28,896 bases of DNA, taken from contig JBAYZS010000029.1 in NCBI GenBank assembly GCA_041672395.1, forward strand, positions 1 through 28,896. Reading direction: 5' to 3'. Both the position numbers and the translations under genes were made by a program. The DNA is from UBA5287 sp041672395. GTDB taxonomy: Bacteria; Bacteroidota; Bacteroidia; Bacteroidales; Dysgonomonadaceae. The first letter of the stretch is position 1. Every line of letters starts with the position of its first letter. Shown in pieces: positions 8,386 through 15,717 of the stretch. Below the pieces are notes generated by a model. The model was not told where the DNA came from, searched no databases, and saw nothing but the letters and a program-made list of their open reading frames with translations.

Positions 8386-9377
8386 AGTATCTTTTAATTG
8401 CTCTTACACTTTTTTTATTAGTTTCTTGTAAAGTAAATGAAACTAATTCAGTAAAAAATTATGATCATTTGAAATATAGTAATCCTGTAATTAATTACAG
8501 TCTACCTGATCCTACAATTATCAAAGCTAAGGATGGGTATTTCTATTTATATGCAACAGAAGATATTCGAAACACTCCGATTCATCGCTCAAAAGATTTG
8601 ATTAATTGGACATTAGTTGGAACTGCTTTTACAAATCAGACACGACCAACGTTTGAACCAAAAGGAGGTCTATGGGCACCCGATATTAATTATATAAACG
8701 GAAAATATGTAATGTATTATTCTATGTCTGTATGGGGTGGGGAACAAACATGTGGAATCGGCATTGCTATTGCTGATAAACCCGAAGGTCCTTTCTATGA
8801 TCTTGGGAAGTTATTTAGAAGTAATGAAATTAAAGTTCAGAATTCAATAGATCCATTCTATATTGTAGATAAGGGAAAAAAGTATTTATTTTGGGGTAGT
8901 TTTCGAGGAATATATGGAATTGAATTATCTGATGATGGGCTTTCAATTAAAGTTGGAGCTGAAAAAAAACAGATAGCCGGAACAGCTTATGAAGGAACTT
9001 ATATTCACAAACGTAATGGGTATTACTATTTATTTGCTTCTATTGGTTCATGTTGTGAAGGATTAAACAGTACTTATACAACAGTTGTAGGACGTTCACA
9101 AAATCTGTTTGGCCCATATCTTGATAAGAAAGGAGGTTCAATGTTAAATAATAATCACGAAATACTAATACAAAAAAATGATAAATTTGTTGGTGTAGGT
9201 CATAATTCTGAAATTGTAACAGATAACAAATCAAATGACTGGATGTTTTATCACGCTGTTTCAGTAGATAATCCCAAAGGTAGGGTTTTAATGCTTGATC
9301 AAATCAGATGGAAAAATAATTGGCCATATGTTATAGGAAATAATCCTTCATCAGAGGCTGAAAAACCAATGTTGTAA
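8382..9377 (+). CDS. GH43 endo-1,5-alpha-L-arabinanase-like lipoprotein
   Basis: The start is ATG 8382, inside the ATGA overlap with the upstream stop. It gives a lipoprotein signal MKYLLIALTLFLLVSC (Cys16) and a 331-residue product. The GH43 catalytic residues are Asp43 in LPDPT, Asp157 in NSIDPFYIVD, and Glu204 in YEGTYIHKRNGYYYLF. The segment ASIGSCCEGLNSTYTTVVGRS is the hallmark of endo-arabinanases of GH43 (an SxGSCC...STY strand next to the acid), and GGLWAPDI is also shared. Family members cut alpha-1,5-linked arabinan by inversion, at the cell surface when lipidated. Tight coupling to the GH93-like gene suggests paired endo and exo attack on arabinan. The subfamily call is from motif memory, and a few relatives act on other arabinofuranosides. 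Confidence 0.87.
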   Translation: MKYLLIALTLFLLVSCKVNETNSVKNYDHLKYSNPVINYSLPDPTIIKAKDGYFYLYATEDIRNTPIHRSKDLINWTLVGTAFTNQTRPTFEPKGGLWAPDINYINGKYVMYYSMSVWGGEQTCGIGIAIADKPEGPFYDLGKLFRSNEIKVQNSIDPFYIVDKGKKYLFWGSFRGIYGIELSDDGLSIKVGAEKKQIAGTAYEGTYIHKRNGYYYLFASIGSCCEGLNSTYTTVVGRSQNLFGPYLDKKGGSMLNNNHEILIQKNDKFVGVGHNSEIVTDNKSNDWMFYHAVSVDNPKGRVLMLDQIRWKNNWPYVIGNNPSSEAEKPML

Positions 9378-9435
9378 ATTTATAGAGAATTAGAAATATA
9401 TTGTTTAAATACTTGTAATTTAAAATGTTAAAAAA

Positions 9436-10581
9436 ATGAAACTAAACAAACTATTCTTATTAATGGCAATTGTTGCCTTTGTTGGATGTACGAACAATCA
9501 AAAAGTTGTTCAAGAAGATTCAACCCTATCGGGATTGAAAAAAAGCAGTTTTGAATCAGTTGTAAATGGTGATTCAACGCATCTTTATGTTATGAAGAAT
9601 GCAAATGGTGTGGAAGTTTGTGTAACAAACTATGGTGGAAGAATTGTATCAGTCATGGTTCCTGATAAAAACGGTGAGTTGCAAGACGTAGTTCTTGGTT
9701 TTGATTCCATTAGTGGTTATACTAGTGTTGATAATAATTTTGGAGCAACAATAGGAAGATATGGAAATCGAATTGCTAACGGGAAGATAACAGTAGAAGG
9801 TGTTGAGTATCAACTTCCACAAAACAATTATGGTCATACATTACATGGAGGTAATGAAGGTTTTGACAAGAAAGTTTTTAATGCTGTACAGCCAGACAGT
9901 CAAACGGTTATGTTGACTTATGTCTCTAAGGATGGAGAAGCAGAATTTCCTGGTAATTTGAACGTTAAGGTTACTATGAAACTTACTGATGATAATGCAA
10001 TTGATATCAATTATGAAGCTGAAACTGATAAAGAAACAGTTGTTAATTTAACAAATCATTCCTATTTTAATTTAAGTGGAAATGCAAATAATACAGTATT
10101 AAATGATCTATTAATGATTAATGCAGATGGATTTACTCCTGTTGATGATACTTTTATGACAACAGGTGAAATAGCAAAAGTTGAAGGAACTCCAATGGAT
10201 TTCAAAACTCCTACAGCTATTGGGGAAAGAATCGATAATTATGATTTTGTTCAATTAAAAAATGGAGATGGTTATGATCATAATTGGGTATTAAATTCAA
10301 AGGGAGACATTACTCAATTATCAGCTTCAGTTTATTCACCTGCATCAGGAATTCTATTAGAGGTATTTACTTCTGAACCAGGATTACAGGTATATACAGG
10401 TAATTTCCTTGATGGAACAGTGACAGGAAAAAAAGGTATCGTTTATAACAAACGTACAGCAATTTGCCTGGAATCTCAAAAATATCCAGACTCGCCAAAT
10501 AAACCTGAATGGCCATCACCTTACTTGAAACCAGGTGAAAAATATACAAGTCGTTGTATATATAAATTATCAGTAAACTGA
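9436..10581 (+). CDS. galM: GalM-like aldose 1-epimerase lipoprotein
   Basis: The 381-residue product has a lipoprotein signal MKLNKLFLLMAIVAFVGC (Cys18), so this mutarotase acts outside the cytoplasm, unlike the enterobacterial enzyme. Galactose mutarotase motifs are GATIGRYGNRIANG, HTLHGGNEGFDKK, VNLTNHSYFNLSG with acid His208, and ICLESQKYPDSPN with base Glu346. The enzyme interconverts alpha and beta anomers of aldoses. Next to secreted glycosidases it would equilibrate released sugars before uptake. It lies 58 bases after the GH43 gene and 20 bases before the small membrane protein, in the same direction. Confidence 0.92.
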   Translation: MKLNKLFLLMAIVAFVGCTNNQKVVQEDSTLSGLKKSSFESVVNGDSTHLYVMKNANGVEVCVTNYGGRIVSVMVPDKNGELQDVVLGFDSISGYTSVDNNFGATIGRYGNRIANGKITVEGVEYQLPQNNYGHTLHGGNEGFDKKVFNAVQPDSQTVMLTYVSKDGEAEFPGNLNVKVTMKLTDDNAIDINYEAETDKETVVNLTNHSYFNLSGNANNTVLNDLLMINADGFTPVDDTFMTTGEIAKVEGTPMDFKTPTAIGERIDNYDFVQLKNGDGYDHNWVLNSKGDITQLSASVYSPASGILLEVFTSEPGLQVYTGNFLDGTVTGKKGIVYNKRTAICLESQKYPDSPNKPEWPSPYLKPGEKYTSRCIYKLSVN

Positions 10582-10601
10582 TAATAAAACTTCTACAGCA
10601 T

Positions 10602-10817
10602 ATGAATATTACTTTCATTCAGGACCCTTTGATAAAGACAATTATCATAATTGTTTTGGTTTTTGATGTAATAATGAAACTAATAGCTATGTGGAAGTCA
10701 GCACAGAATAATCATTTAATATGGTTTATTTGTCTGGCGATCTTTAATACAGTTGGTATTTTGCCAATAGTGTATTTAATAATGTATCGCAATAAAAGTC
10801 AGATTAAGGATAAATAA
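10602..10817 (+). CDS. Small two-helix membrane protein (DUF5652-like)
   Basis: The 71-residue protein has two hydrophobic helices (~10-29 and ~40-62) joined by a polar turn, ending in the basic tail RNKSQIKDK. The signature KLIAMWKSAQNNHLIWFICL then NTVGILPIVYLIMY matches small uncharacterised bacterial membrane proteins of DUF5652/PLDc_N type (ALW.AAr...WF......NT.GILpi.Y). No enzymatic residues are evident and the function is unknown. It starts 20 bases after galM and is the last gene before the shared palindrome, so it is probably the tail of the CAZyme transcript. Confidence 0.65.
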   Translation: MNITFIQDPLIKTIIIIVLVFDVIMKLIAMWKSAQNNHLIWFICLAIFNTVGILPIVYLIMYRNKSQIKDK

Positions 10818-10824
10818 ATAATAG

Positions 10825-10852
10825 AATAGGAGAACATTAATGTTCTCCTATT
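10825..10852. terminator. Perfect 28-bp palindrome between convergent operons
   Basis: AATAGGAGAACATT at 10825-10838 is followed immediately by its exact reverse complement at 10839-10852, giving a 14-bp perfect inverted repeat. It lies between the small membrane protein (stop at 10817) and nth (stop at 10837-10839 on the minus strand). It therefore works as a hairpin in either direction and includes the last codons of nth. T-rich sequence follows on the plus strand (TTTGATTATT) and ATTAT follows on the minus side. I read it as a bidirectional terminator. Confidence 0.65.
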
Positions 10853-11487
10853 TGATTATTATGATAATATTCACACCATAAAGTCAATCCACATTTCTCA
10901 CAATGAGGACGACGTGCCATACAAATATATCGTCCATGTAAGATTAGCCAATGATGAGATTTTGATAAAAGATGTTCAGGAATGTTCTTAACGAGTTCCT
11001 TTTCTGTTTCAATAGGAGTCTTGGAATTGTTAGTTAGTCCGATTCGATTGGCAACACGAAAAACATGAGTATCCACCGGCATTGCAGGTGTATCAAAAGC
11101 AACTGCTAACATAACATTAGCAGTCTTTCTTCCAACACCTGGAATCGAAATTAGCGAATTCAAATCTGAAGGTACCTCATTATTGAAATCACTTACTAAT
11201 TTTTTAGCCATATTCACTAAATTCTTAGCCTTATTATTTGGGTACGAGCAAGATTTTATATACTCAAATACCTCTTCAGGTGTAGAGTTAGCCATTACTT
11301 CAGGTGTAGAGAAATCTTTGAAGAGTTTAGGTGTAATCATATTTACCCTTTTGTCAGTGCATTGAGCAGATAAAATTACAGCTGTAAGTAATTGAAAATT
11401 ATCATTATAATTCAATTCTGTTTCCGAAGATCCTGCTTGTTCTTCAAACCAGTTCAGTACGTGTTTATAACGTTCTCTTTTCGTCAT
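10837..11487 (-). CDS. nth: Endonuclease III (DNA glycosylase/AP lyase)
   Basis: The 216-residue product starts at ATG 11487; the preceding TTG is in frame but less likely. It is an HhH-GPD base-excision glycosylase that removes oxidised pyrimidines and cleaves the AP site. The helix-hairpin-helix is ISIPGVGRKTANVM, with catalytic Lys121. The catalytic Asp is Asp139 in VDTHVFRVANR. The C-terminal [4Fe-4S] loop is complete as C189-X6-C196-X2-C199-X5-C205. The length is typical for the family. It is the last gene of the minus-strand operon, 9 bases downstream of the M81 gene. Its final codons lie within the 28-bp palindrome. Confidence 0.96.
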   Translation of the reverse strand: MTKRERYKHVLNWFEEQAGSSETELNYNDNFQLLTAVILSAQCTDKRVNMITPKLFKDFSTPEVMANSTPEEVFEYIKSCSYPNNKAKNLVNMAKKLVSDFNNEVPSDLNSLISIPGVGRKTANVMLAVAFDTPAMPVDTHVFRVANRIGLTNNSKTPIETEKELVKNIPEHLLSKSHHWLILHGRYICMARRPHCEKCGLTLWCEYYHNNQIGEH

Positions 11488-11496
11488 CAAGATTTG

Positions 11497-13068
11497 TTAT
11501 TTGTTAATATTGTCCGATAGTGGAATAAATTGTGCAGAAAGATTAGGCTCAGCCATATCTGGATCAAGAGGAAATATTGGTCTAATAACCCGTTTGTATG
11601 GAAGGCGTTGTAAGTCCTGATCCACACCTCCCGGAGTAAGAGCCATTATCCAATCACCCTTCATGTTGTAAAGATCAGGAACTAAATATCCAATTTTCAC
11701 TACCAATACGTCAACTTCTCTGGGATTCAAATTGAGGTCGTCAAAATCCTTATCATAGTGATAACCTTTTCTTCGTTCAGTTACAATTACAGAAATGTTT
11801 CCACACTTAACAACGACTTCCGTTTTAGCATCGATGTCACCCTCTTTAATAGCTGTGATTGTACCCTTAAGTCTGATAGGAGGAGCAAATCTATCGTCAA
11901 TTGCTGCCCCTGCAGTTGCATCTATTTGACCGCCAATACCAACTTCTTTGGCCTTAGCAACAAATTCAGGTCCGGGAATGGATGCATAGATGAGAAATTT
12001 TCCTTTTTCCGATTGAAACTCTGGACGTTTGAAGATTTCGTGTAAAGTCCAAGTAACATCACCCGCACCACCAGCAGTTGGATTATCACCCATATCGCTA
12101 ATAATAAAAGGTTTCTTATCACTTAAGACTGCTTTATCAATAGCCTCATTCAAATATGCTGTAGGAGCAACAAATTCAAACTCTTTTCTAACATTCCAAA
12201 AATCACGAGCAAGTCTTTCTGCTGCTTTGGAAACAGCTTCTTTATCGTCACCATAAGCCATTACAACAGCATGGTTTCTTGGTTCATCTGCCCAAGGATA
12301 AGACATCCAGATTGCTGCATCAATTACATTATCTCCATTTATAACATTTGGGATTTCACTGTACAAACTCTTTCCCGGTTCGACGCGAGTACTAGTTTTT
12401 TCGCCCGGTAACAAGATTGGAACAGGAATCCATGCTTTGTATTTGGGTTTCCCTTTTCCACTTTCAAGTCTTTTCAACAGATTAGTGACTGCCCTTTTCT
12501 TAGTTTCGATCGCATCTTCATGAGGAGCCATTCGATAACATGTTATCAAATCAGTGTTCTGTGCTAATAGTGGAGAAACATTGCCATGTAAATCCATTGA
12601 AGTAGAAACAAGAACATCAATTCCAATTACTTTTCGGATTCGAGCTAAAAAATCTCCTTCTGGGTCGTCGAGTCCCTGCACACTCATTGCACCGTGAATA
12701 TCGAAAAATAATCCATCAAGAGGCATGGATTTTTCCAACATATTCAATGTTTTTGTAACCAACGATTCATATGCTTCGCGCGTAACAATACCACCCGGCA
12801 TTGCATGACCGCGCAAAGTTGGCAACCAAGTGGCTCTGTTTATTATTCCCGAATCAGGGGCAAAAAAAGGATAATAAGTGAAAACGCTGTCGCCTTCACG
12901 AGCTTTGAATGCCTCTTCGTTTGTGATAGCAGGTGAGAAAGTACTTGATTCTATTGCTATACCTGCAATTGCGATGCGAGGTAGTTCTTTTTTTGAACTA
13001 CTTGAATTACAACCTGTTGCTGTTGTCAAAAGAGTAACAAAGCAAATAAAGATTAATGACTTTTTCAT
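11497..13068 (-). CDS. M81 (MlrC-like) metallopeptidase family lipoprotein
   Basis: The 523-residue protein begins with a lipoprotein signal (MKKSLIFICFVTLLTTATGC, Cys20) and a short Ser-rich linker. The rest is an MlrC-type domain pair. The N-terminal DUF1485 region carries FFDIHGAMSVQG (Asp123, His125), STSMDLHGNVSP (Asp159, His161) and RMAPHEDAIET (His183), likely metal-binding residues. The C-terminal region begins around ISDMGDNPTAGGAGDVT. MlrC, the only well-known member, cleaves linearised microcystin peptides in the cytoplasm of sphingomonads. Most other relatives have no known substrate. Export as a lipoprotein is unusual for that role and suggests a peptide or amide substrate in the periplasm. 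It sits between rsmE (44 bases upstream) and nth, with no obvious functional link. Confidence 0.88.
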   Translation of the reverse strand: MKKSLIFICFVTLLTTATGCNSSSSKKELPRIAIAGIAIESSTFSPAITNEEAFKAREGDSVFTYYPFFAPDSGIINRATWLPTLRGHAMPGGIVTREAYESLVTKTLNMLEKSMPLDGLFFDIHGAMSVQGLDDPEGDFLARIRKVIGIDVLVSTSMDLHGNVSPLLAQNTDLITCYRMAPHEDAIETKKRAVTNLLKRLESGKGKPKYKAWIPVPILLPGEKTSTRVEPGKSLYSEIPNVINGDNVIDAAIWMSYPWADEPRNHAVVMAYGDDKEAVSKAAERLARDFWNVRKEFEFVAPTAYLNEAIDKAVLSDKKPFIISDMGDNPTAGGAGDVTWTLHEIFKRPEFQSEKGKFLIYASIPGPEFVAKAKEVGIGGQIDATAGAAIDDRFAPPIRLKGTITAIKEGDIDAKTEVVVKCGNISVIVTERRKGYHYDKDFDDLNLNPREVDVLVVKIGYLVPDLYNMKGDWIMALTPGGVDQDLQRLPYKRVIRPIFPLDPDMAEPNLSAQFIPLSDNINK

Positions 13069-13112
13069 ATTGATGACTTTTTATTCGCAAACATATTTGA
13101 AGGATTTTGTTA

Positions 13113-13820
13113 TTATAGTTGATTAAGCACATGAATTGTGTGGCAAGCCGCCAAACAAGCTGTTTCTGTACGTAAGCGATTGTCGCCTAAGCTAATAGGT
13201 TCAAATTCATGTTGTAAAGCAAGTTCAATCTCATTTTCGCTGAAATCACCTTCAGGACCTATAAGGACAAGCGCATTTTCTTCTTTGGAATAAGCCTTAG
13301 ATAATAAGACCTTTTCCTTTTTATAGCAATGAGCTATGTATTTTTTCCCATCGAAAGGCATGGCAATGAATTCACTGAAAGATATCATTTCGTCCAGCAG
13401 AGGTAAATATGCCTGTTGCGATTGTTTCATGGCCGATATGAGAATCTTCTCCAATCGTTCCTTTTTAATCTCTTTTCTTTCCGAGAACCGGCAATTTAAT
13501 GGAGTCAGTCTGTCTACGCCAATTTCGGTTGCTTTTTCGACAAACCATTCATTTCTGTCCATGTTTTTTGTAGGAGCAAAAGCAATATGCAAATTAAAAT
13601 TCCAGCTTTTAGGTTGTTCAATTATATTATCAATGCTTAGTGTACAATTCTTTGGGTTACTATCCAGTAGTGTACATTCATAAAAAGCCCCTTTACCATC
13701 AGTTACCATTAGAGAATCACCTTCCTTCATTCGAAGAACTTTAATGCAATGTTTGGATTCCTGTTCTGGTAGTTGAGGGTTATGTCTAATATCAGAATAA
13801 TAAAATAGAGTATCGTTCAT
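13113..13820 (-). CDS. rsmE: 16S rRNA m3U1498 methyltransferase RsmE
   Basis: The 235-residue SPOUT-fold enzyme methylates N3 of U1498 in 16S rRNA, in the cytoplasm. The N-terminal PUA-like domain shows KHCIKVLRMKEGDSLMVTDGKG. The catalytic part shows EWFVEKATEIGVDRLTPL, RFSERKEIKKERLEKI and AMKQSQQAYLP. The SAM-binding trefoil knot carries LVLIGPEGDFSENEIELAL and ISLGDNRLRTETA. The length matches the family. It is 6 bases after the bfn gene and 44 bases before the M81 gene, inside the minus-strand operon. Confidence 0.96.
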   Translation of the reverse strand: MNDTLFYYSDIRHNPQLPEQESKHCIKVLRMKEGDSLMVTDGKGAFYECTLLDSNPKNCTLSIDNIIEQPKSWNFNLHIAFAPTKNMDRNEWFVEKATEIGVDRLTPLNCRFSERKEIKKERLEKILISAMKQSQQAYLPLLDEMISFSEFIAMPFDGKKYIAHCYKKEKVLLSKAYSKEENALVLIGPEGDFSENEIELALQHEFEPISLGDNRLRTETACLAACHTIHVLNQL

Positions 13821-13826
13821 TTCAGT

Positions 13827-14423
13827 TTATGAAGGATTATTGCGACTATTTATCTCATCTCTAAGTCGAGTTGCCTCTTCATAATTTTCATTTTTTACAG
13901 CTATATCAAGCAGTTTTTTCAGTTCGTCTAATCTGAGATTAGACAAATCATCTTGATTGAACTCTTCCTCTTCGGCCTCTTCAACCGGCTCCTCTTCAGT
14001 AACAATTTCCTCTTCAAAGACGACTCCCATTTCACGCATGATTGTTTCATTTGTATAAATGGGTGAATTTGTTCTGATTGAAATAGCTACTGCATCCGAT
14101 GTGCGTGAATCAATTCTAATCTCTTTATCATTTTGTTTCAACACTAATTCTGAGAAGAATGCTCCGTCTTCAAATTTATATATGTATACTTCAACCAGTT
14201 GGATACCTAATTCTATGAAAATATTATTCAATAAATCATGAGAAAGTGGTCTAGGTGGTTTTATATTTTCAATCGCAATTGCAATAGATTGCGCTTCAGG
14301 CGTGCCGATGACAATCGGCAGGCGGCGGATCCCATTTTCTTCAGAAAAGATCAATGCGTAAGCACCTGGTTGAACCTGACTGTAAGAGATTCCCAAAATT
14401 GATAGTTTAATCTTCTTATCCAC
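13827..14423 (-). CDS. Bifunctional nuclease domain (DUF151) protein with C-terminal UVR motif
   Basis: The 198-residue protein begins directly with a BFN/DUF151 domain (~1-130: LSILGISYSQVQPGAYALIF, RRLPIVIGTPEAQSIAIAIE, RIDSRTSDAVAISIRTNSPI). A Glu-rich acidic linker (~137-155) follows. The last ~35 residues form a UVR coiled-coil motif (LDELKKLLDIAVKNENYEEA ... RLRDEINSR). Plant BFN proteins have RNase and DNase activity. The bacterial form is widespread in Bacteroidota, but its role is not established. The UVR motif is the interaction helix pair known from UvrB/UvrC and Clp adaptor proteins, so a partner protein is likely. It heads the operon and has a TAnnTTTG element just upstream. Confidence 0.9.
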   Translation of the reverse strand: MDKKIKLSILGISYSQVQPGAYALIFSEENGIRRLPIVIGTPEAQSIAIAIENIKPPRPLSHDLLNNIFIELGIQLVEVYIYKFEDGAFFSELVLKQNDKEIRIDSRTSDAVAISIRTNSPIYTNETIMREMGVVFEEEIVTEEEPVEEAEEEEFNQDDLSNLRLDELKKLLDIAVKNENYEEATRLRDEINSRNNPS

Positions 14424-14443
14424 GATGTTTTGTTTTATGCATT

Positions 14444-14451
14444 CAAAAGTA
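14444..14451 (-). promoter_or_regulatory. -7 element for the bfn-rsmE-M81-nth operon
   Basis: On the minus strand the octamer reads TACTTTTG, an exact TAnnTTTG match. It would place the start site about 15 bases before the bfn ATG, a very short leader. No TTTG is found at the expected 19-base spacing, so only the -7 half is supported. Confidence 0.45.
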
Positions 14452-14507
14452 CCAAATTTTTATATCATTTGTTCTGTTAAGATGATAAAAATGAAAAAAA
14501 CGAAGAT

Positions 14508-14542
14508 TTTGCTTTTAGTTGAAGAAAAAATTTATATCTTTG
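14508..14542 (+). promoter_or_regulatory. Promoter of tRNA-His
   Basis: TATCTTTG at 14535-14542 is an exact Bacteroidota -7 match. TTTG at 14508-14511 is a possible -33 element, with a 23-base spacer that is longer than the usual 19-21. The -7 element lies 14 bases before the first tRNA base, as expected for a tRNA promoter. Confidence 0.55.
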
Positions 14543-14556
14543 CACCCACAAATTAT

Positions 14557-14631
14557 GGTGGTCGTAGCTCAGTTGGTTAGAGCGATGGATTGTGGTTCCA
14601 TAGGTCGTGGGTTCGAACCCCATCTTCCACC
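14557..14631 (+). tRNA. tRNA-His (anticodon GTG)
   Basis: The cloverleaf is complete. The D-stem is GCTC/GAGC (14567-14570 with 14580-14583). The anticodon stem is ATGGA/TCCAT (14585-14589 with 14597-14601) around loop TTGTGGT, with anticodon GTG at 14592-14594. The T-arm is GTGGG-TTCGAAC-CCCAT (14607-14623). The extra G at 14557 facing C at 14631 is the G-1:C73 identity pair of tRNA-His. CCA is not encoded. The acceptor stem GTGGTCG (14558-14564) against CTTCCAC (14624-14630) has two adjacent non-pairs, T14562/T14626 and C14563/T14625. All other stem pairs are sound. Confidence 0.95.
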
Positions 14632-14632
14632 C

Positions 14633-14661
14633 ACACTCATGTTAAATAGAGTGTACTTTTT
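14633..14661 (+). terminator. Rho-independent terminator 1 after tRNA-His
   Basis: ACACTC (14633-14638) pairs with GAGTGT (14649-14654) around a 10-base loop, followed by AC and a run of five T (14657-14661). It begins one base after the tRNA discriminator region. Confidence 0.5.
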
Positions 14662-14685
14662 CTCTTTATAAATTTGTTTTAGGTT

Positions 14686-14711
14686 AATCACGTATTTATA
14701 CGTGATTTTTT
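14686..14711 (+). terminator. Rho-independent terminator 2 after tRNA-His
   Basis: AATCACGTA (14686-14694) and TACGTGATT (14699-14707) form a 9-bp stem with loop TTTA, followed by T through 14711. On the minus strand the hairpin is not followed by T, so it mainly serves the tRNA transcript. It also lies just past the end of the convergent methyltransferase gene. Confidence 0.65.
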
Positions 14712-14718
14712 CATTTAA

Positions 14719-15465
14719 TTACATTCTTCTTCTGAACTCAGAACAAATAATAGCAGTTGACACTGCGACGTTTAGTGATTCAACAGTCTCTCTTCCAATA
14801 GGATAGTTTGGTATAGAGATTCTGTGAGACACGACATTCTCTACTTCCGGTCGGATTCCATTGCCCTCGTTTCCCATTATGATAAATCCTTTTGTTGATA
14901 GCTTTTCTTGATAAATGTTAGATCCATTAATAAAAGTTCCATACACAGGCAAGTCTTTATATTTTGAAAGTAAATCAGTCAAATCCAGATAATGAACACG
15001 AACACGCGCAAGTGCCCCCATTGTAGCCTGTACAGTTTTAGGGTTATAAATATCGGAAGTATCAGGCGAACAGTAGACATGCTCAAATCCAAACCAGTCG
15101 GCAATTCGTACAATAGTACCCAAGTTTCCCGGATTTTGAATTCCGTCAAGCACCAAATTCAGTTCATTTTGAATATTAGGTAAAATATTATCGAACTGAT
15201 AAAAAACAGCAATTGCTTGAGGCGGAGTTTTCAAGAAGGTAGCCTTTTTTAATTCATCTTCAGAAGCTTCAACCATTTCTTCGGCCTTAATTTCAGGATT
15301 TGCTTTCAGGAATTCAGGAGTTGCAGCTAATAACTGACATTTGCAAACAGGCAGCAAATCGACAATCAGCTTTGCACCTTCTGCGACAAATGTATTATGA
15401 TCAGTTCTATTCTTTTTGTCTTTAAGCGACTGAATATACTTTATTTTATTCTTACTTAGCGGCAT
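14719..15465 (-). CDS. SpoU/TrmH-family RNA methyltransferase
   Basis: The 248-residue protein is a SPOUT 2'-O-ribose methyltransferase. The N-terminal substrate-binding part begins SKNKIKYIQSLKDKKNR and contains FVAEGAKLIVDLL. The catalytic knot shows motif 1 NPGNLGTIVRIADWFG (111-126, Asn111 and Arg120), motif 2 IIMGNEGNGI (Glu200), and motif 3 ESLNVAVSTAII (Ser230, Asn232). It methylates a ribose in rRNA or tRNA; the exact nucleotide cannot be read from sequence. Homologues include RlmB and TsnR-like proteins. It stands alone between tRNA-His (convergent) and a divergent transketolase operon. Confidence 0.93.
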   Translation of the reverse strand: MPLSKNKIKYIQSLKDKKNRTDHNTFVAEGAKLIVDLLPVCKCQLLAATPEFLKANPEIKAEEMVEASEDELKKATFLKTPPQAIAVFYQFDNILPNIQNELNLVLDGIQNPGNLGTIVRIADWFGFEHVYCSPDTSDIYNPKTVQATMGALARVRVHYLDLTDLLSKYKDLPVYGTFINGSNIYQEKLSTKGFIIMGNEGNGIRPEVENVVSHRISIPNYPIGRETVESLNVAVSTAIICSEFRRRM

Positions 15466-15496
15466 ATTAATTGAGATATTAAAACTATTTGAATCA

Positions 15497-15504
15497 CAAA
15501 AATA
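15497..15504 (-). promoter_or_regulatory. -7 element for the SpoU/TrmH gene
   Basis: On the minus strand this reads TATTTTTG, an exact TAnnTTTG match about 30 bases upstream of the start at 15465. No clear -33 TTTG was found at 19 bases. Confidence 0.4.
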
Positions 15505-15695
15505 TAAATAATATGCAAGAAAACGCCGATTGAACTGTTGTTTTGTTTTAAGAGGTTATTGTTAGATTTGTTGTGTTATTACAGATGGCAATTAGTAGAG
15601 CTGTTGAGTTATTATATTATGTAAGAATTTATTATAGTCGCCATATTTACATAAATTAAGAGTGTGACATATAAATTAGCATGAAGGTTTGTGGA

Positions 15696-15717
15696 AGTAT
15701 AGTGAGAGTATAGTGAG
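15696..15717 (+). repeat. Two-copy 11-bp tandem repeat
   Basis: AGTATAGTGAG occurs twice head to tail, followed by a degenerate GTGAGAG copy at 15724-15730. It lies in the divergent intergenic region inside a G/A-rich patch. No function is inferred. Confidence 0.6.

Noticed and set aside
10367..10618. 83-codon open frame antisense to the end of galM
   Set aside because: It is antisense to well-conserved galM sequence, including the catalytic Glu segment, so it is a shadow of that gene.
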